Origin: DASSBG01 sp963800395
Lineage (GTDB): Bacteria > Pseudomonadota > Gammaproteobacteria > Xanthomonadales > Rhodanobacteraceae
Direction: 5' to 3'
Length of the DNA stretch: 64,000 nt
NCBI GenBank assembly: GCA_963800395.1
Contig: CAWDBD010000003.1
Span: 62,001 to 126,000 of the forward strand
This document shows positions 35,128 to 44,005 of this stretch, in pieces. Each line of letters starts with the position of its first letter. Positions within the stretch are counted from its first letter, which is position 1. The position numbers and the translations under genes are program-made. The notes beneath the pieces are model-generated. The model was not told the origin of the DNA. It worked only from the letters and a program-made list of their open reading frames with translations, and made no database searches.

Positions 35128-37493
35128 TGATCTTCTCCGTTGCGGGTTTCGTTCCGGGTTTTGTCCTGCTCCTGCCTGAGCTTGGCTCGCAGGGGCTTGA
35201 GGGATTCGAAGCGGTCCTGGTATTCGCGGGTCACCTTGGCGGCTTCCTGGCTGTTGCGGATGACGCGCGGGGTAATCAGGATCAGTAGTTCGGTGCGGTC
35301 ATTGTTGCGCGAAGTGGAACCGAACAGCCTGCCAAACCAGGGGATCCGGCTGAGCAGGGGTACGCCACTGTCGGAGACACTGTCGTTCTGCTGGATCAGC
35401 CCGCCCAGCAGCACCGTCTGACCACTCTGCACGGCAACCTGGGTCTGTATGGTGCGCTGTGAAATGGCCTTGTTGCCGGTGGGGCCTGCCGTGGCGCCGG
35501 GCTTGCTGACTTCCTGGTCGATGTCCATGTACACCAGGCCGCCCGGATTGACGCGCGGCGTGACCTGCAACTGAATGCCGGTCTTGCGGAAGCTGACCGA
35601 GCCGCTGTTGAAATTGGTGTTGCCCACGCTGCCTGTGTTGCTGCCTGTGGTGTTGTTGCCAAAATTGCCGAGGCCCGGCTGGAAAAAGGTCTGCACCACC
35701 GGGATTTCGTCACCCACCTGGATATTGGCTTCCTGGTTGTTGGTCACCACCACCGAGGGCGCCGACAGGATCTTGGTGTTGCCACTGCCCTCGACGGCAT
35801 GCACGGCCGCCTGCAGATTGTTGTTGATGAATGAATAGAAGAAGGTGTCCGAATCGGACGGGGTCACACCCGAGTTGCCCAGTGACCAGGCTTGCTGGTT
35901 GCCGGGCTGGGCGCGGCCATCGGTGCCGGAAACGCCACTCTTGCCGATCAGACCCTCCAGGTACCACTGCACGCCGAAGCTGAATTTGCCGGTCAGCTGG
36001 ACTTCCAGGATCTTGGCCTCGATCTGCACCTGCAGCGGCTGGATATCCAGCCGTCTGGCGGCCAGCTGAATGGTGTTCCACTGCGTCGCCGTAGCCAGCA
36101 CCAGCAGCTGGTTGTTCTGCTCGACGGCGGTAATCCGCGGACCACCGTCCTTGGGGGTGACGGCAGCGGCGCTGCGCGTCGGCGTGCTGCGTCGCTGTTG
36201 ACGGCGGGTGTTGTTGCTGTTGCTGCCATTGCGGTTGCCGCCCACCTCGATCGAAGTCAGACCCGGTGCCACGCTGCCGCCGGTATCGCTGCTCGGCCTG
36301 GGCGCCGAGCCATTGAAGATCTGGTTGAGGTAATCAGCCAGATCCACGGCTTTCATGTTGATGACGTCATAGATGTACAGCTGCTGGCCGGCTTCGCCGC
36401 CGCCGGCGCCCGCATCCAGGCGCGCCAGCCAGTCCCGGGCCTTGTCCAGGTATTCGGGCTGCGGGGTGATCACAATGACCGAATTGGTCGCCTCGATGGG
36501 CACGAAGCGAAACATGCCGGCCAGGGGTGACTCGCCCTTGGTTCCGAAAATCTCGTCCAGTTGCGGCATCAGCTTGCCGACATCCTGATTCTGCATGTTG
36601 TACACACCGACCGACATGCCCTTGAGCCAGTCCACATCGAAGGTGTTGATGGTGCGCTGGTAGTTGATCAGCTCGGACGGTGTACCGGCCAGTATCATCA
36701 GACTGCGCGAGGTGTCCACCGACACGAAGGCATCGGCGGGCGCGAACGGTTTGAGCAGCTTCTGCATCTCCGAGGGCGAGATGTAGTGCAGCGGGAAAAT
36801 GCGTACCTCATAGCCCTTGGCGACCTGGGCCGGAGCCAGGCGCGGGGTGAGATTGCCCGGGATGGCCTGCTTGATCGGCAAAACGGTGTAACGGCCGTTC
36901 TTGAAAATCAGGGTGTTGTTGGTCCAGCCCAGCAGGGTCTCGAGGATCGGCATGGCGTCCTCGGTACGCACCGGCTGCGCGGTGGAATAGCTGACGTTGC
37001 CGTTGACACCCGGCGCGATGATGTAGTTCTTTTCCAGCAGATCACCCAGGATGGCCTTGACCACGGCCTGGATGGGCTGGTTCTCGAAATTGAAGGTGAC
37101 CTTGCCCTTGGGTGCCTCGCCACCATGGGTTGGCGAACGCGCCACTTTCTCGTTGAAGAACTTGCCGCTACCCACCTCGATTTCCGGCTTGACCGGCTCG
37201 CTGGGCTGGTTCTGCCCCTGGTTGAGGTCGATCGGCCCGGTATCCGGTGCCGGCGGCTGTGCCAGGGTCGGTTCGACCATCTGGCGTGCGATCGAGTCAT
37301 CCGCCGCGGTGCTCTTGGGGCCGGTGCTGGCACAACCGGCCAGAATCACCATGAGCATGGCCAGCAGACAGGTCGCGACCGGGCGCCACGGACTCCTGGC
37401 GCCTGCTGCGGGCAGACGGCAAGCGGGCGGGGTACGCGCGCTGCTGGCGTCGGATTCATCGGGGCGCATGGCGTCCATCAGGTGATGCGTCAT
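35124..37493 (-). CDS. gspD: Type II secretion secretin GspD (XpsD)
   Basis: A 789-residue outer-membrane channel. A lipoprotein-type signal (ATCLLAMLMVILAGC, Cys about residue 54) indicates an acylated secretin, as in XpsD. N0 to N3 domains follow (VTFNFENQPIQAVVKAILGD, then repeats with ITPQPEYLDKARDWL), then the secretin core with VQVGDEIP-type and VPLLSRIPWFGRLFG and LLILITPRVI. A Gly/Asn/Ser-rich linker lies around residue 430-470. The C-terminus is basic and acidic and has no S-domain-like tail. Translationally coupled on both sides. The start could be one of three nearby Met. Confidence 0.94.
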   Translation of the reverse strand: MTHHLMDAMRPDESDASSARTPPACRLPAAGARSPWRPVATCLLAMLMVILAGCASTGPKSTAADDSIARQMVEPTLAQPPAPDTGPIDLNQGQNQPSEPVKPEIEVGSGKFFNEKVARSPTHGGEAPKGKVTFNFENQPIQAVVKAILGDLLEKNYIIAPGVNGNVSYSTAQPVRTEDAMPILETLLGWTNNTLIFKNGRYTVLPIKQAIPGNLTPRLAPAQVAKGYEVRIFPLHYISPSEMQKLLKPFAPADAFVSVDTSRSLMILAGTPSELINYQRTINTFDVDWLKGMSVGVYNMQNQDVGKLMPQLDEIFGTKGESPLAGMFRFVPIEATNSVIVITPQPEYLDKARDWLARLDAGAGGGEAGQQLYIYDVINMKAVDLADYLNQIFNGSAPRPSSDTGGSVAPGLTSIEVGGNRNGSNSNNTRRQQRRSTPTRSAAAVTPKDGGPRITAVEQNNQLLVLATATQWNTIQLAARRLDIQPLQVQIEAKILEVQLTGKFSFGVQWYLEGLIGKSGVSGTDGRAQPGNQQAWSLGNSGVTPSDSDTFFYSFINNNLQAAVHAVEGSGNTKILSAPSVVVTNNQEANIQVGDEIPVVQTFFQPGLGNFGNNTTGSNTGSVGNTNFNSGSVSFRKTGIQLQVTPRVNPGGLVYMDIDQEVSKPGATAGPTGNKAISQRTIQTQVAVQSGQTVLLGGLIQQNDSVSDSGVPLLSRIPWFGRLFGSTSRNNDRTELLILITPRVIRNSQEAAKVTREYQDRFESLKPLRAKLRQEQDKTRNETRNGEDH

Positions 37494-38200
37494 CGTGATT
37501 GTTCCTGTTTGTTCTGGCGCGCGCGTTGCTGCTGGGCGCGCATCTTCTGGGCTTGCTCGCGCAATTGCTTGCGCCGTGCCTCGATGCGCTCGCGCAGGGA
37601 TTGGTCAGCATCGTTCTTGTTTTTCGGTGTCGCCTTGGGCGTCGGCTGTCTAGCTGCCGTAATCCGTTTCGAGGGCGGCCCGCTGGTCTTGGACACGGTC
37701 AGTTCGACATCGGAAGTCTCGTCCTTGTCATTCTTGAACACAGCCTTGCGCGGCTGTATTTCGACCAGCAGCCAGGCCGACTGGTTCCCCGGCAGTGGCA
37801 TGCCCTCCTTCAGCGAGACATCCTTGTTGGTGGTCATGTCCTTGAGCAAAGCCATTTTCAGCTCCGGCGTGATGATTACCCCGGTCAACTTGACCTGCAA
37901 GGGTACGGGCGGGGCCTCGGGCTTGTCATCACCCGGCTCGGCATCGGGCGGAATGGGACGGCGGTCCTCGCTGAGAAGTGGCCGTTGGGTAATCTCGGCA
38001 AAACGGCCATACTCGGGCATGCTGAAGTGCTGCTTCTCGATGGTTGCCACGGAGGGGAGCCTGTGAGTGGCATCAGGGTCAGGCGGCAGAAAGCCGTAGC
38101 CGGTGCCTACCCCCAGCCAGAACAGCAATGCCAGCAAGCCGAACACGCCGCAAGCTGCTGCCAGCACCATACTCAGTCGGGCCTGCATCTTCAGATTCAC
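37490..38200 (-). CDS. gspN: Type II secretion protein XpsN (GspC-like inner-membrane protein)
   Basis: A 236-residue protein with one N-terminal membrane helix (about residues 12-36), a periplasmic region with VPLQVKLTGVIITPELKMAL, which resembles the GspC homology region, and a very basic, coiled C-terminal tail (LRERIEARRKQLREQAQKMR). It replaces GspC in Xps-type systems, linking the inner-membrane platform and the secretin. ATGA overlap with gspD and with gspM. Confidence 0.85.
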   Translation of the reverse strand: MNLKMQARLSMVLAAACGVFGLLALLFWLGVGTGYGFLPPDPDATHRLPSVATIEKQHFSMPEYGRFAEITQRPLLSEDRRPIPPDAEPGDDKPEAPPVPLQVKLTGVIITPELKMALLKDMTTNKDVSLKEGMPLPGNQSAWLLVEIQPRKAVFKNDKDETSDVELTVSKTSGPPSKRITAARQPTPKATPKNKNDADQSLRERIEARRKQLREQAQKMRAQQQRARQNKQEQSR

Positions 38201-38808
38201 GCCTTGCCTCCTGGCTGGCGCAGATAGCCGGTGAGGGTGAATTGAACCTCCAGTTTGCTGCTCTGCTTGTTCTGGCCCCGGTAGAAGCTGGCGCGCCGGT
38301 ACATCATCAGTTCGTCGACGAACAGGAATGGCTTGCCCTTCTCCAAGTCATACAACACGCTCGTTGCCGTCTCCATGTCACAGGTCATGCGGATGCGCAC
38401 ACTCACGCTCTGGTAGGGCTCGTCCTTGCCCGCGCGCTGCAGCGGCGTGCTCTGCTGGGCGCTGCACCGCCCCCCATCCGGGTCATGCTTCTTGATCACG
38501 TCGGTAACACGCTGGATCAGGCTCGCCGATGCTGCGGCCGGATCGTTCTGCGGCAAAAAGGCCTGGTTGCCTTTCTCGTACTTGCTTACTGCCTCGATCC
38601 GTTTCTGGATATCCGGTTTCTCGGCGACGATCGCGGCAAAACGCTGCTGCTGCTCGCGCAGGTCATCCATCTGGCTGCCGATAGCCAGTTGCGGCGCCAC
38701 GAACCACCAGTGCACGCCCACAAAGTAGACCACCACCACAATCAGCAGCAGCAGCCCCAGCGCCATCGGCCGGCCATCAGCTGGAAGTTTCAGCTGCCGC
38801 ATCGGCAC
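38197..38808 (-). CDS. gspM: Type II secretion protein GspM
   Basis: A 203-residue inner-membrane platform protein with one helix (GLLLLIVVVVYFVGVHWWF), a coiled part (MDDLREQQQRFAAIVAEKPD) and a ferredoxin-like periplasmic domain. It overlaps the end of gspL by 32 bp. Weakly conserved family; the call rests on topology, size and position between gspL and gspN. Confidence 0.85.
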   Translation of the reverse strand: MPMRQLKLPADGRPMALGLLLLIVVVVYFVGVHWWFVAPQLAIGSQMDDLREQQQRFAAIVAEKPDIQKRIEAVSKYEKGNQAFLPQNDPAAASASLIQRVTDVIKKHDPDGGRCSAQQSTPLQRAGKDEPYQSVSVRIRMTCDMETATSVLYDLEKGKPFLFVDELMMYRRASFYRGQNKQSSKLEVQFTLTGYLRQPGGKA

Positions 38809-39976
38809 CCTCCCTGGCTTTTTTGGTTGCCGGCTTGTCTGCCGGGGCCGGCGTCGCCGTCACGGTAGCCATGATATTGAAGCGTTCCTTGCCGGAACGC
38901 GCGTCCGGCTGGATCACACCCTGAAAGCTGGCATCGGACAGATGCGGAATCCTGGAGACCTTTTCCAGCAACGAGGCGGCATGGTCACTCTGGCCCTGCA
39001 GGCTGAGGCGATTGTTGTCATCAATCGACAGGCGCTGCAGATAGGTATCATCACCCAGGGTGTGGGTCAGTGCGCGCAGCAGCTCGATACGTACCGGGGT
39101 TTCGTTTTTCTTGCGCATCAGGAAACTGGCACCCTTGATGGACTCGCTCAGACCCTTGCGCAGGGTCGCCACCTGGCTCGCCTGTTTTTGCACCCTGGCC
39201 ACTTCGGCCTGCATGTCCGCCAGGGCCTGCTCGCGGTTGGATACCCACAGCGACATGGCCAACAGCAGCAGCACCAGTGCAGCGGCACCCAGGCCCAGAT
39301 TGATCAACATGCGCTTGTTGCGACGCTTGACGCGCCCGGCCGGCGGCAGGAAATTGAAGCCCAGGCGCTCACTGCCCGGCTCGCCGCTCCAGCCATCGAT
39401 GCCATCCAGCGCCAGCTCCAGCGGCTCCAGCTGCTTCAGTTCGGCGTCCAGGGCCGGACGCGGCACCACGGCCAGATCCACCGTCAGCCTCCTGGTCTCG
39501 CTGTCACGCGCGCTGATGCGGTGATCCAGATAGACCTGGTCGACCTTGAAAGGCGTCTGTCGATCCATCTCGAAGCCAAGCACCTGCCTCAGGTTGTGCT
39601 CGGCGGCGGCCGGCAGCTGCAGAGTGCGCAGCAGCACGCGCTGGCGCGGCAGACACAGCCGCATGCGGACTCTGGGATCGTCCAGGGCACTACGTGCATC
39701 CTGGATGGCGATGCGCTGTTCTTCCTGGCTCAGGCGCCTGGGTATGCGCGCCACGGGCGGCTGCCCGGGCGAGCTGGCGTAGTAGATGTCGAGGCTGTCC
39801 TCGCTGTTGTTCAGCAGCAGCGTTTCGACATGGTCTTGCAGCAGGTTGCGCCAGCGCGCCGGCATGCAGGCGCGCAGCTCGGCGCCCCACCAGGCAAAGA
39901 AGCCCGGCAGGGGGGATGTAGCATAACTTGCGCGCAGGCGCGCAAGCAGCGGTTGTAGCGCGTCATCCAGATTCAT
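38777..39976 (-). CDS. gspL: Type II secretion protein GspL (PilN/PilM-like)
   Basis: A 399-residue protein with an actin-like cytoplasmic domain (to about residue 215), one membrane helix (LGLGAAALVLLLLAMSLWVS), a coiled segment and a small periplasmic domain. It recruits the ATPase GspE to the membrane. The C-terminus is Ala/Thr/Lys-rich. ATG overlaps the gspK stop by one base. Confidence 0.88.
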   Translation of the reverse strand: MNLDDALQPLLARLRASYATSPLPGFFAWWGAELRACMPARWRNLLQDHVETLLLNNSEDSLDIYYASSPGQPPVARIPRRLSQEEQRIAIQDARSALDDPRVRMRLCLPRQRVLLRTLQLPAAAEHNLRQVLGFEMDRQTPFKVDQVYLDHRISARDSETRRLTVDLAVVPRPALDAELKQLEPLELALDGIDGWSGEPGSERLGFNFLPPAGRVKRRNKRMLINLGLGAAALVLLLLAMSLWVSNREQALADMQAEVARVQKQASQVATLRKGLSESIKGASFLMRKKNETPVRIELLRALTHTLGDDTYLQRLSIDDNNRLSLQGQSDHAASLLEKVSRIPHLSDASFQGVIQPDARSGKERFNIMATVTATPAPADKPATKKAREGADAAAETSS

Positions 39977-40929
39977 CAGGAACGATCACCCTCGCGCCAG
40001 CGCATGATTACAAAAGGCCTGGCGCCCGAATTGCTGCCGCCAAGCCGAATGGTGACGTCCAGCGAACTGCTGGCACCATTGGGCAGGCGTGCATTGGACT
40101 CGATACTATACGTGAGGCCACCGCCACTGGCTATCAGTGGCGTGCCATCGGGCATGGTCAGACCGCTGATTCCGGTGTCGGTTCCCGGCGCAATCTGCTG
40201 GCGCATCTCGATCAGGTTCTGCGCCGACTCCGCGCTCATCCCCGGCATGGCCATCAGGGCCTGCTCGGGCGCATACATGGGGTTGGGCGTGCCGCGGCCG
40301 GAATACACGGTGATGGCGGGCTCCAGCTTCTTGAACAAGGCATAGTCCATGCCCATGACCTGCTGCAACTCGCCGACCGTGGTGAAGGGATTGTTGGCGG
40401 GCCCGTAGGCCAGTCCGTCCTGCTTGTAATCGGCTTCCTCGGCGCCGTTGACGGTGACCAGGTCATCCGGGTCACGCCAGTCCTGCACCCGTGCGGCCAG
40501 TTCCTGTGCTTTCTGTTCGTCCAGCCCTCCGACGGACTTGAACAGCTGCTGCAACTGCTCGGGGGTGGCGGCGTTCACGTCGATCTTGCCCGATTCGTCG
40601 TGAACCTTGATGGTGATGATGGCGTCGTTGAAGCTGAATTTGTAGGGGCGCCCATCCGGCACCCAGCGCTTGTCCGGCTCATTGCGGCGCAAGGCATAGG
40701 CGGCCAGATTGATGCCCGCCTCGGCGGCGTAGCGGGCCCGGGTGGAGTCGAGCAGATGACGTGCCTGCAGGTTCTCGGTACGGGCAATGACGGCAAAACT
40801 GCCCATCAGCACCGCCACCAGAGCAATCACCCACAACACGATCAAAAAGGCGATGCCGCGTTGACGCGTGTTCGGCAAGGGACGGCTGCGACCCGGCCCT
40901 GCGTGGCGGTGGCTGCGGTTTGCGATCAT
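39976..40929 (-). CDS. gspK: Type II secretion minor pseudopilin GspK
   Basis: A 317-residue minor pseudopilin, the tip component with GspI and GspJ. Prepilin site RQRG-IAFLIVLWVIALVAVL; the Glu usually at position 5 is absent, as is normal for GspK. The large inserted alpha domain (IDVNAATPEQLQQL, helix-hairpin-helix like) is present. The start at 40929 overlaps gspJ as ATGA; the longer open frame is gspJ shadow. Confidence 0.92.
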   Translation of the reverse strand: MIANRSHRHAGPGRSRPLPNTRQRGIAFLIVLWVIALVAVLMGSFAVIARTENLQARHLLDSTRARYAAEAGINLAAYALRRNEPDKRWVPDGRPYKFSFNDAIITIKVHDESGKIDVNAATPEQLQQLFKSVGGLDEQKAQELAARVQDWRDPDDLVTVNGAEEADYKQDGLAYGPANNPFTTVGELQQVMGMDYALFKKLEPAITVYSGRGTPNPMYAPEQALMAMPGMSAESAQNLIEMRQQIAPGTDTGISGLTMPDGTPLIASGGGLTYSIESNARLPNGASSSLDVTIRLGGSNSGARPFVIMRWREGDRS

Positions 40930-41849
40930 TGCTTGCCTCCATTGGATGGCGGAGCGCGCGGCTGGCGGTCGGGCGCGGGTTGACCGTTGCGGGTCATGCC
41001 CGGCACCGGGCGCGAGCGCGCCCGGCGCGGCAGCGAGCCAACATCCATCATCAGCGGAATGTCCATGGTCGGCCAGGTCATGCCGCTTTCGGGCGTCATC
41101 TCGAAGGCGATGCGTACCATCACCGGCATGCGCGAGGCATCGTCCCACTCGTCGGTCCAGTCATCCAGCTCGCCCTGGTCGTCCAGGCCGCGATACTGGA
41201 AATGGCCGCGGGCGATCCCGTCAATCAGCAGCACCGGCTTGGCGGCATCCTTGTCGGCGTCTTCCAGTTTGAAGCCGTTGAGCATCTGGTCGGCAAAGGT
41301 CAGCTGCATGCCCTGCCCTGCGCGTGACAGCTCCAGGGTCTGCACATAGGCACCACCCTTGGACAGATAACCGGGCATGGGCGCCACGAAGCGCATGCGC
41401 TCCGGCTCGCCCTGGAACAGGTAGTTCATGCCCGTGGCATCATCTCGACCGAATGCCAGCGGCATGCTGTGGCTCAACTGGCGCCGCAGGAACTGCTCGG
41501 TGACGCGCAGGCGGTTCATGCGCTCGATCGCCAGGTCGCCCGAATGGATGGCCCTGGTTGCGGTGTGGATGCCGCCCCAGGCCCCGGCCAGCAGCAGCGA
41601 CAGCAACAGCATCGCAACCAGCACCTCGATCAGCGTGAAACCGCGCTGTGAGCGACTCCCGGACTCAGGTCGGAATCCGGGATCAGCCGCGCCGCCATGC
41701 TCGGGCCGAGCGCAGCGTGGAACCCGGAATGCCTCTCGATCCGGACGGCAATCCGTACTGGCCGCACGCATCAGGCAGGCCCGGGAATCGATGCCGGGTT
41801 CCGCCTTTGCCGGCCGCGGGATGACGCCGTGGACAATCGACGACTTCAT
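40926..41849 (-). CDS. gspJ: Type II secretion minor pseudopilin GspJ with unusually long leader
   Basis: A 307-residue protein with prepilin peptidase site SQRG-FTLIEVLVAMLLLSL. From the ATGA-coupled start at 41849 the leader is about 69 residues instead of the usual 6-20. The extra DNA (41660-41826) includes a REP-like palindromic sequence (GTCATCCCG family), so the leader seems to have grown by repeat insertion. The C-terminus is Pro/Arg-rich. A later internal start cannot be excluded. Confidence 0.9.
   Translation of the reverse strand: MKSSIVHGVIPRPAKAEPGIDSRACLMRAASTDCRPDREAFRVPRCARPEHGGAADPGFRPESGSRSQRGFTLIEVLVAMLLLSLLLAGAWGGIHTATRAIHSGDLAIERMNRLRVTEQFLRRQLSHSMPLAFGRDDATGMNYLFQGEPERMRFVAPMPGYLSKGGAYVQTLELSRAGQGMQLTFADQMLNGFKLEDADKDAAKPVLLIDGIARGHFQYRGLDDQGELDDWTDEWDDASRMPVMVRIAFEMTPESGMTWPTMDIPLMMDVGSLPRRARSRPVPGMTRNGQPAPDRQPRAPPSNGGKQ
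41773..41826. repeat. REP-like sequence inside the gspJ leader coding region
   Basis: Minus strand reads GTCATCCCGCGGCCGGCAAA then GGCGGAACCCGGCATCGATTCCCGGGCCTGCC-type sequence, similar to the GTCATCCCGGC REP at 14821. It is translated as VIPRPAKAEPGIDSR in gspJ. Confidence 0.6.
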
Positions 41850-42286
41850 CGTCGCTGCCTGCCCATCTGACGCAACTGGTCCTGGTTGCTGTCCACCGCA
41901 CGAATGGTTTCAAAACGCGTGTTCTGCTCACGTCCCGGCGCACCCCAGGCGACGGTCAGACTGACCTGGTAGAGATCAATGGGGAGGTTTTCATCCACAC
42001 CCCCGGCCACATCCGGCGGCTGGATCTTGTGCACCGTCATGTCCCAGCGGTACTTGTCATCAAAGCTGCCCTGCTCGCTGCCCTCCTTCAGTGGCTCACC
42101 CACGCCGACCGTGTCCAGCTTCGATTCGGCCCACAAGGTCGCCTGGGTATAGTCCTGTGAGCGATGCGCAACACGCAGCGAGGACGTGAGTATCTGCAGC
42201 AAAACACCGAAGCCCACCGCAAAGATCAGGAATGCGGCAATGACTTCGATGAGGCTGAATCCGTGTTGGGAGCGTCGGGCTATCAC
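41846..42286 (-). CDS. gspI: Type II secretion minor pseudopilin GspI
   Basis: A 146-residue minor pseudopilin with site SQHG-FSLIEVIAAFLIFAVG. I place the start at GTG 42286, which gives a normal 8-residue leader (VIARRSQHG). The frame is open 30 codons further up to an ATG at 42376, through heptad-repeat DNA, and translation from there is possible. Ribosome site weak. Coupled to gspJ. Confidence 0.88.
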   Translation of the reverse strand: MIARRSQHGFSLIEVIAAFLIFAVGFGVLLQILTSSLRVAHRSQDYTQATLWAESKLDTVGVGEPLKEGSEQGSFDDKYRWDMTVHKIQPPDVAGGVDENLPIDLYQVSLTVAWGAPGREQNTRFETIRAVDSNQDQLRQMGRQRR

Positions 42287-42341
42287 AGTTGATTGACCCG
42301 TGCGGAGGCATGAAGTTCGGCTCCAGGCCGGGGCTTGCGCC

Positions 42342-42520
42342 TGGGACCGGGGACCGGGGACCGGGTACCAGTACACGCCGGCACTTCAAGCCAGCGTGCG
42401 GATTCCCGCCCAAAGCAGGGGAAAAGAGGCGGGTTCTGCTGTGGGGTCGCAAATCCGGGGCAACCACCCAGCACCGGTGAAGGCAGAATCCGGTCCCTGG
42501 TCCCCGGTCCCTGGTCCCCA
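42342..42520. repeat. Inverted pair of GGGACCG heptad arrays, gspH/gspI junction
   Basis: A variant of the GGGACTC arrays: left arm GGGACCG repeats (42342-42368), right arm the complement (42491-42520). Centre about 120 bp, with GCAGGGGAAAAGAGGCGGG, similar to the CAAGGGGGAGAG centre of the others. Fills the gspH-gspI gap and reaches into the longer version of the gspI frame. Confidence 0.88.
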
Positions 42521-42524
42521 AGGC

Positions 42525-43160
42525 TCATGACGCCTTCACTTCCTCGGTCCGCACCTCGCCCGTCAGCCAGGACACATTGATGTGCCACTCGCGCTGGCCG
42601 CGGATGACGGTAATGCGGCCGCCAGTGGAACTGCCATCAGGGTAGAAGCGCAGACCCCAGGTGTCGGCATCGACCTGTTCTTCGGCGGCGGTGCGCACCT
42701 TCAGCTGCATGCCTTCGGGCAGCTTTTTTGCCGGCTTGTGCGGCGGCTGATAGGTCCAGTCCTTGAGGTTGAACGTGATCACCTGCTCCTTGCCCTTGAC
42801 GATCGCCTGGCCACGCGTATAGCGCAGCGCCGCCGCCAGATCTCTGCTCACTGCGTTGACGTGCGCACTCTCCAGGCTCCTGGCCACCGACATCGACACC
42901 GCCGTCACCGCGATGGCAATGAGGATCAGCACCGCCATCATTTCCAGCAGGGTGAAGCCTGCTGGCCCGGACGGGATTCGGGACCGGGGACCGGTGGGAC
43001 CGGGGACTCGGGACTCGGGACTCCGTGGGGCCGGGACTCGGGACTCGGGACTCGGGACTCGGAAGAGCACACAATTGGCACCGCTCGGGCTTTGGGCACG
43101 TATCGGGAAAAAGCGTCCTCTTCCCGCTGGGCAGAGGCTTGAGGTGAGGGGTCGCCGCAA
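42525..43160 (-). CDS. gspH: Type II secretion minor pseudopilin GspH with repeat-derived leader
   Basis: A pseudopilin with cleavage site GPAG-FTLLEMMAVLILIAIAV; the mature protein is about 145 residues. The frame from the only ATG at 43160 gives a leader of about 67 residues, including RVPSPESRVP, which is the translated GGGACTC array. A GTG at 43067 would shorten it but still include the array. Since the leader is removed by prepilin peptidase, the mature pilin is unaffected. Real start uncertain. Confidence 0.85.
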   Translation of the reverse strand: MRRPLTSSLCPAGRGRFFPIRAQSPSGANCVLFRVPSPESRVPAPRSPESRVPGPTGPRSRIPSGPAGFTLLEMMAVLILIAIAVTAVSMSVARSLESAHVNAVSRDLAAALRYTRGQAIVKGKEQVITFNLKDWTYQPPHKPAKKLPEGMQLKVRTAAEEQVDADTWGLRFYPDGSSTGGRITVIRGQREWHINVSWLTGEVRTEEVKAS

Positions 43161-43367
43161 AGCGGTGTGCGAAACAACCCGCTCTCGTTAATCCGGCCCT
43201 CAGGCCCAGCCAACGGGCGATCATCGGCGCACGAGCCCGTGGCGCGCAAACGACCCGCTTCACCCTTTGAAACAAGGGGGAGAGCTAACCCGGAGGGTCG
43301 GCTTTCGGCTTTGCCGAGTCCCTGAGTCCCGAGTCCCGGTCCCGACCTGGTTGAGTCCCGAGTCCCA
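42979..43367. repeat. Inverted pair of GGGACTC heptad arrays, gspG/gspH junction
   Basis: Left arm 42979-43062 begins with GGGACCG units and goes over into GGGACTC units; right arm 43314-43367 is GAGTCCC with GTCCCGG variants. The centre (250 bp) contains GAAACAAGGGGGAGAGC and ends GGCTTTGCCGAGTCCC. The left arm is inside the gspH leader frame. Confidence 0.9.
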
Positions 43368-43434
43368 GGCGTCTCACTTCGAGTTCGAGCAACGGATCCC
43401 GTGCACCTGAAATGCCGCATCCAGGCATCACGAC

Positions 43435-43869
43435 CTACTGCCAGTTCCCGACATCCTTGTTCAGACCATCACCACCGGGCTTGCCGTCCTTGCCGTAGAA
43501 GATGAGATCGAAGGTGCTGCCATGGTCGCCAGGGACCTTGTAACCGAATTCGTGCCCGAACGGGTCCTTGATATCCGATTCCTTGGCGTAGGGTCCGTTC
43601 CACATGGTGGTACCGCCCGGGTCCTTGACCAGGGCTTCCAGATCGGACGGCGGGTTGCCGTTGTCCAGCGCGTAGTTCTCGATTTTCATGCTCAGCGACT
43701 GCAGCTTGGCATCACCGGCCTTGTACTTGCCCGAATTCATGCGCTTGCCGACCTGGGTGACGACGATGCTGGCGACGATGCCGATCAGCACGATCACGGC
43801 CAGCATTTCGATCAAGGTGAAGCCGGCAGCGCCGATGCGACGCGGCATGGATTGATTTTTCTTGTTCAT
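43435..43869 (-). CDS. gspG: Type II secretion major pseudopilin GspG
   Basis: A 144-residue major pseudopilin. Leader MNKKNQSMPRRIGAAG followed by FTLIEMLAVIVLIGIVASIV; C-terminal part has PPSDLEALVKDPGG and DPFGHEFGY, the calcium-site region of GspG. AGAGG precedes the ATG at 43869. Preceded by gspF. Confidence 0.95.
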   Translation of the reverse strand: MNKKNQSMPRRIGAAGFTLIEMLAVIVLIGIVASIVVTQVGKRMNSGKYKAGDAKLQSLSMKIENYALDNGNPPSDLEALVKDPGGTTMWNGPYAKESDIKDPFGHEFGYKVPGDHGSTFDLIFYGKDGKPGGDGLNKDVGNWQ

Positions 43870-44005
43870 GTCTACCTCTGCTATGAATATCTGTCTTTGA
43901 ATACGGACCCGTTTGGCGCCAATCCTCAACGCCGGCACGAGCGCTTGCGATCCCGATGATGGCGCAACCCCGGACGCACCGGAATGTCCTGCAGGACGAC
44001 GCCCA

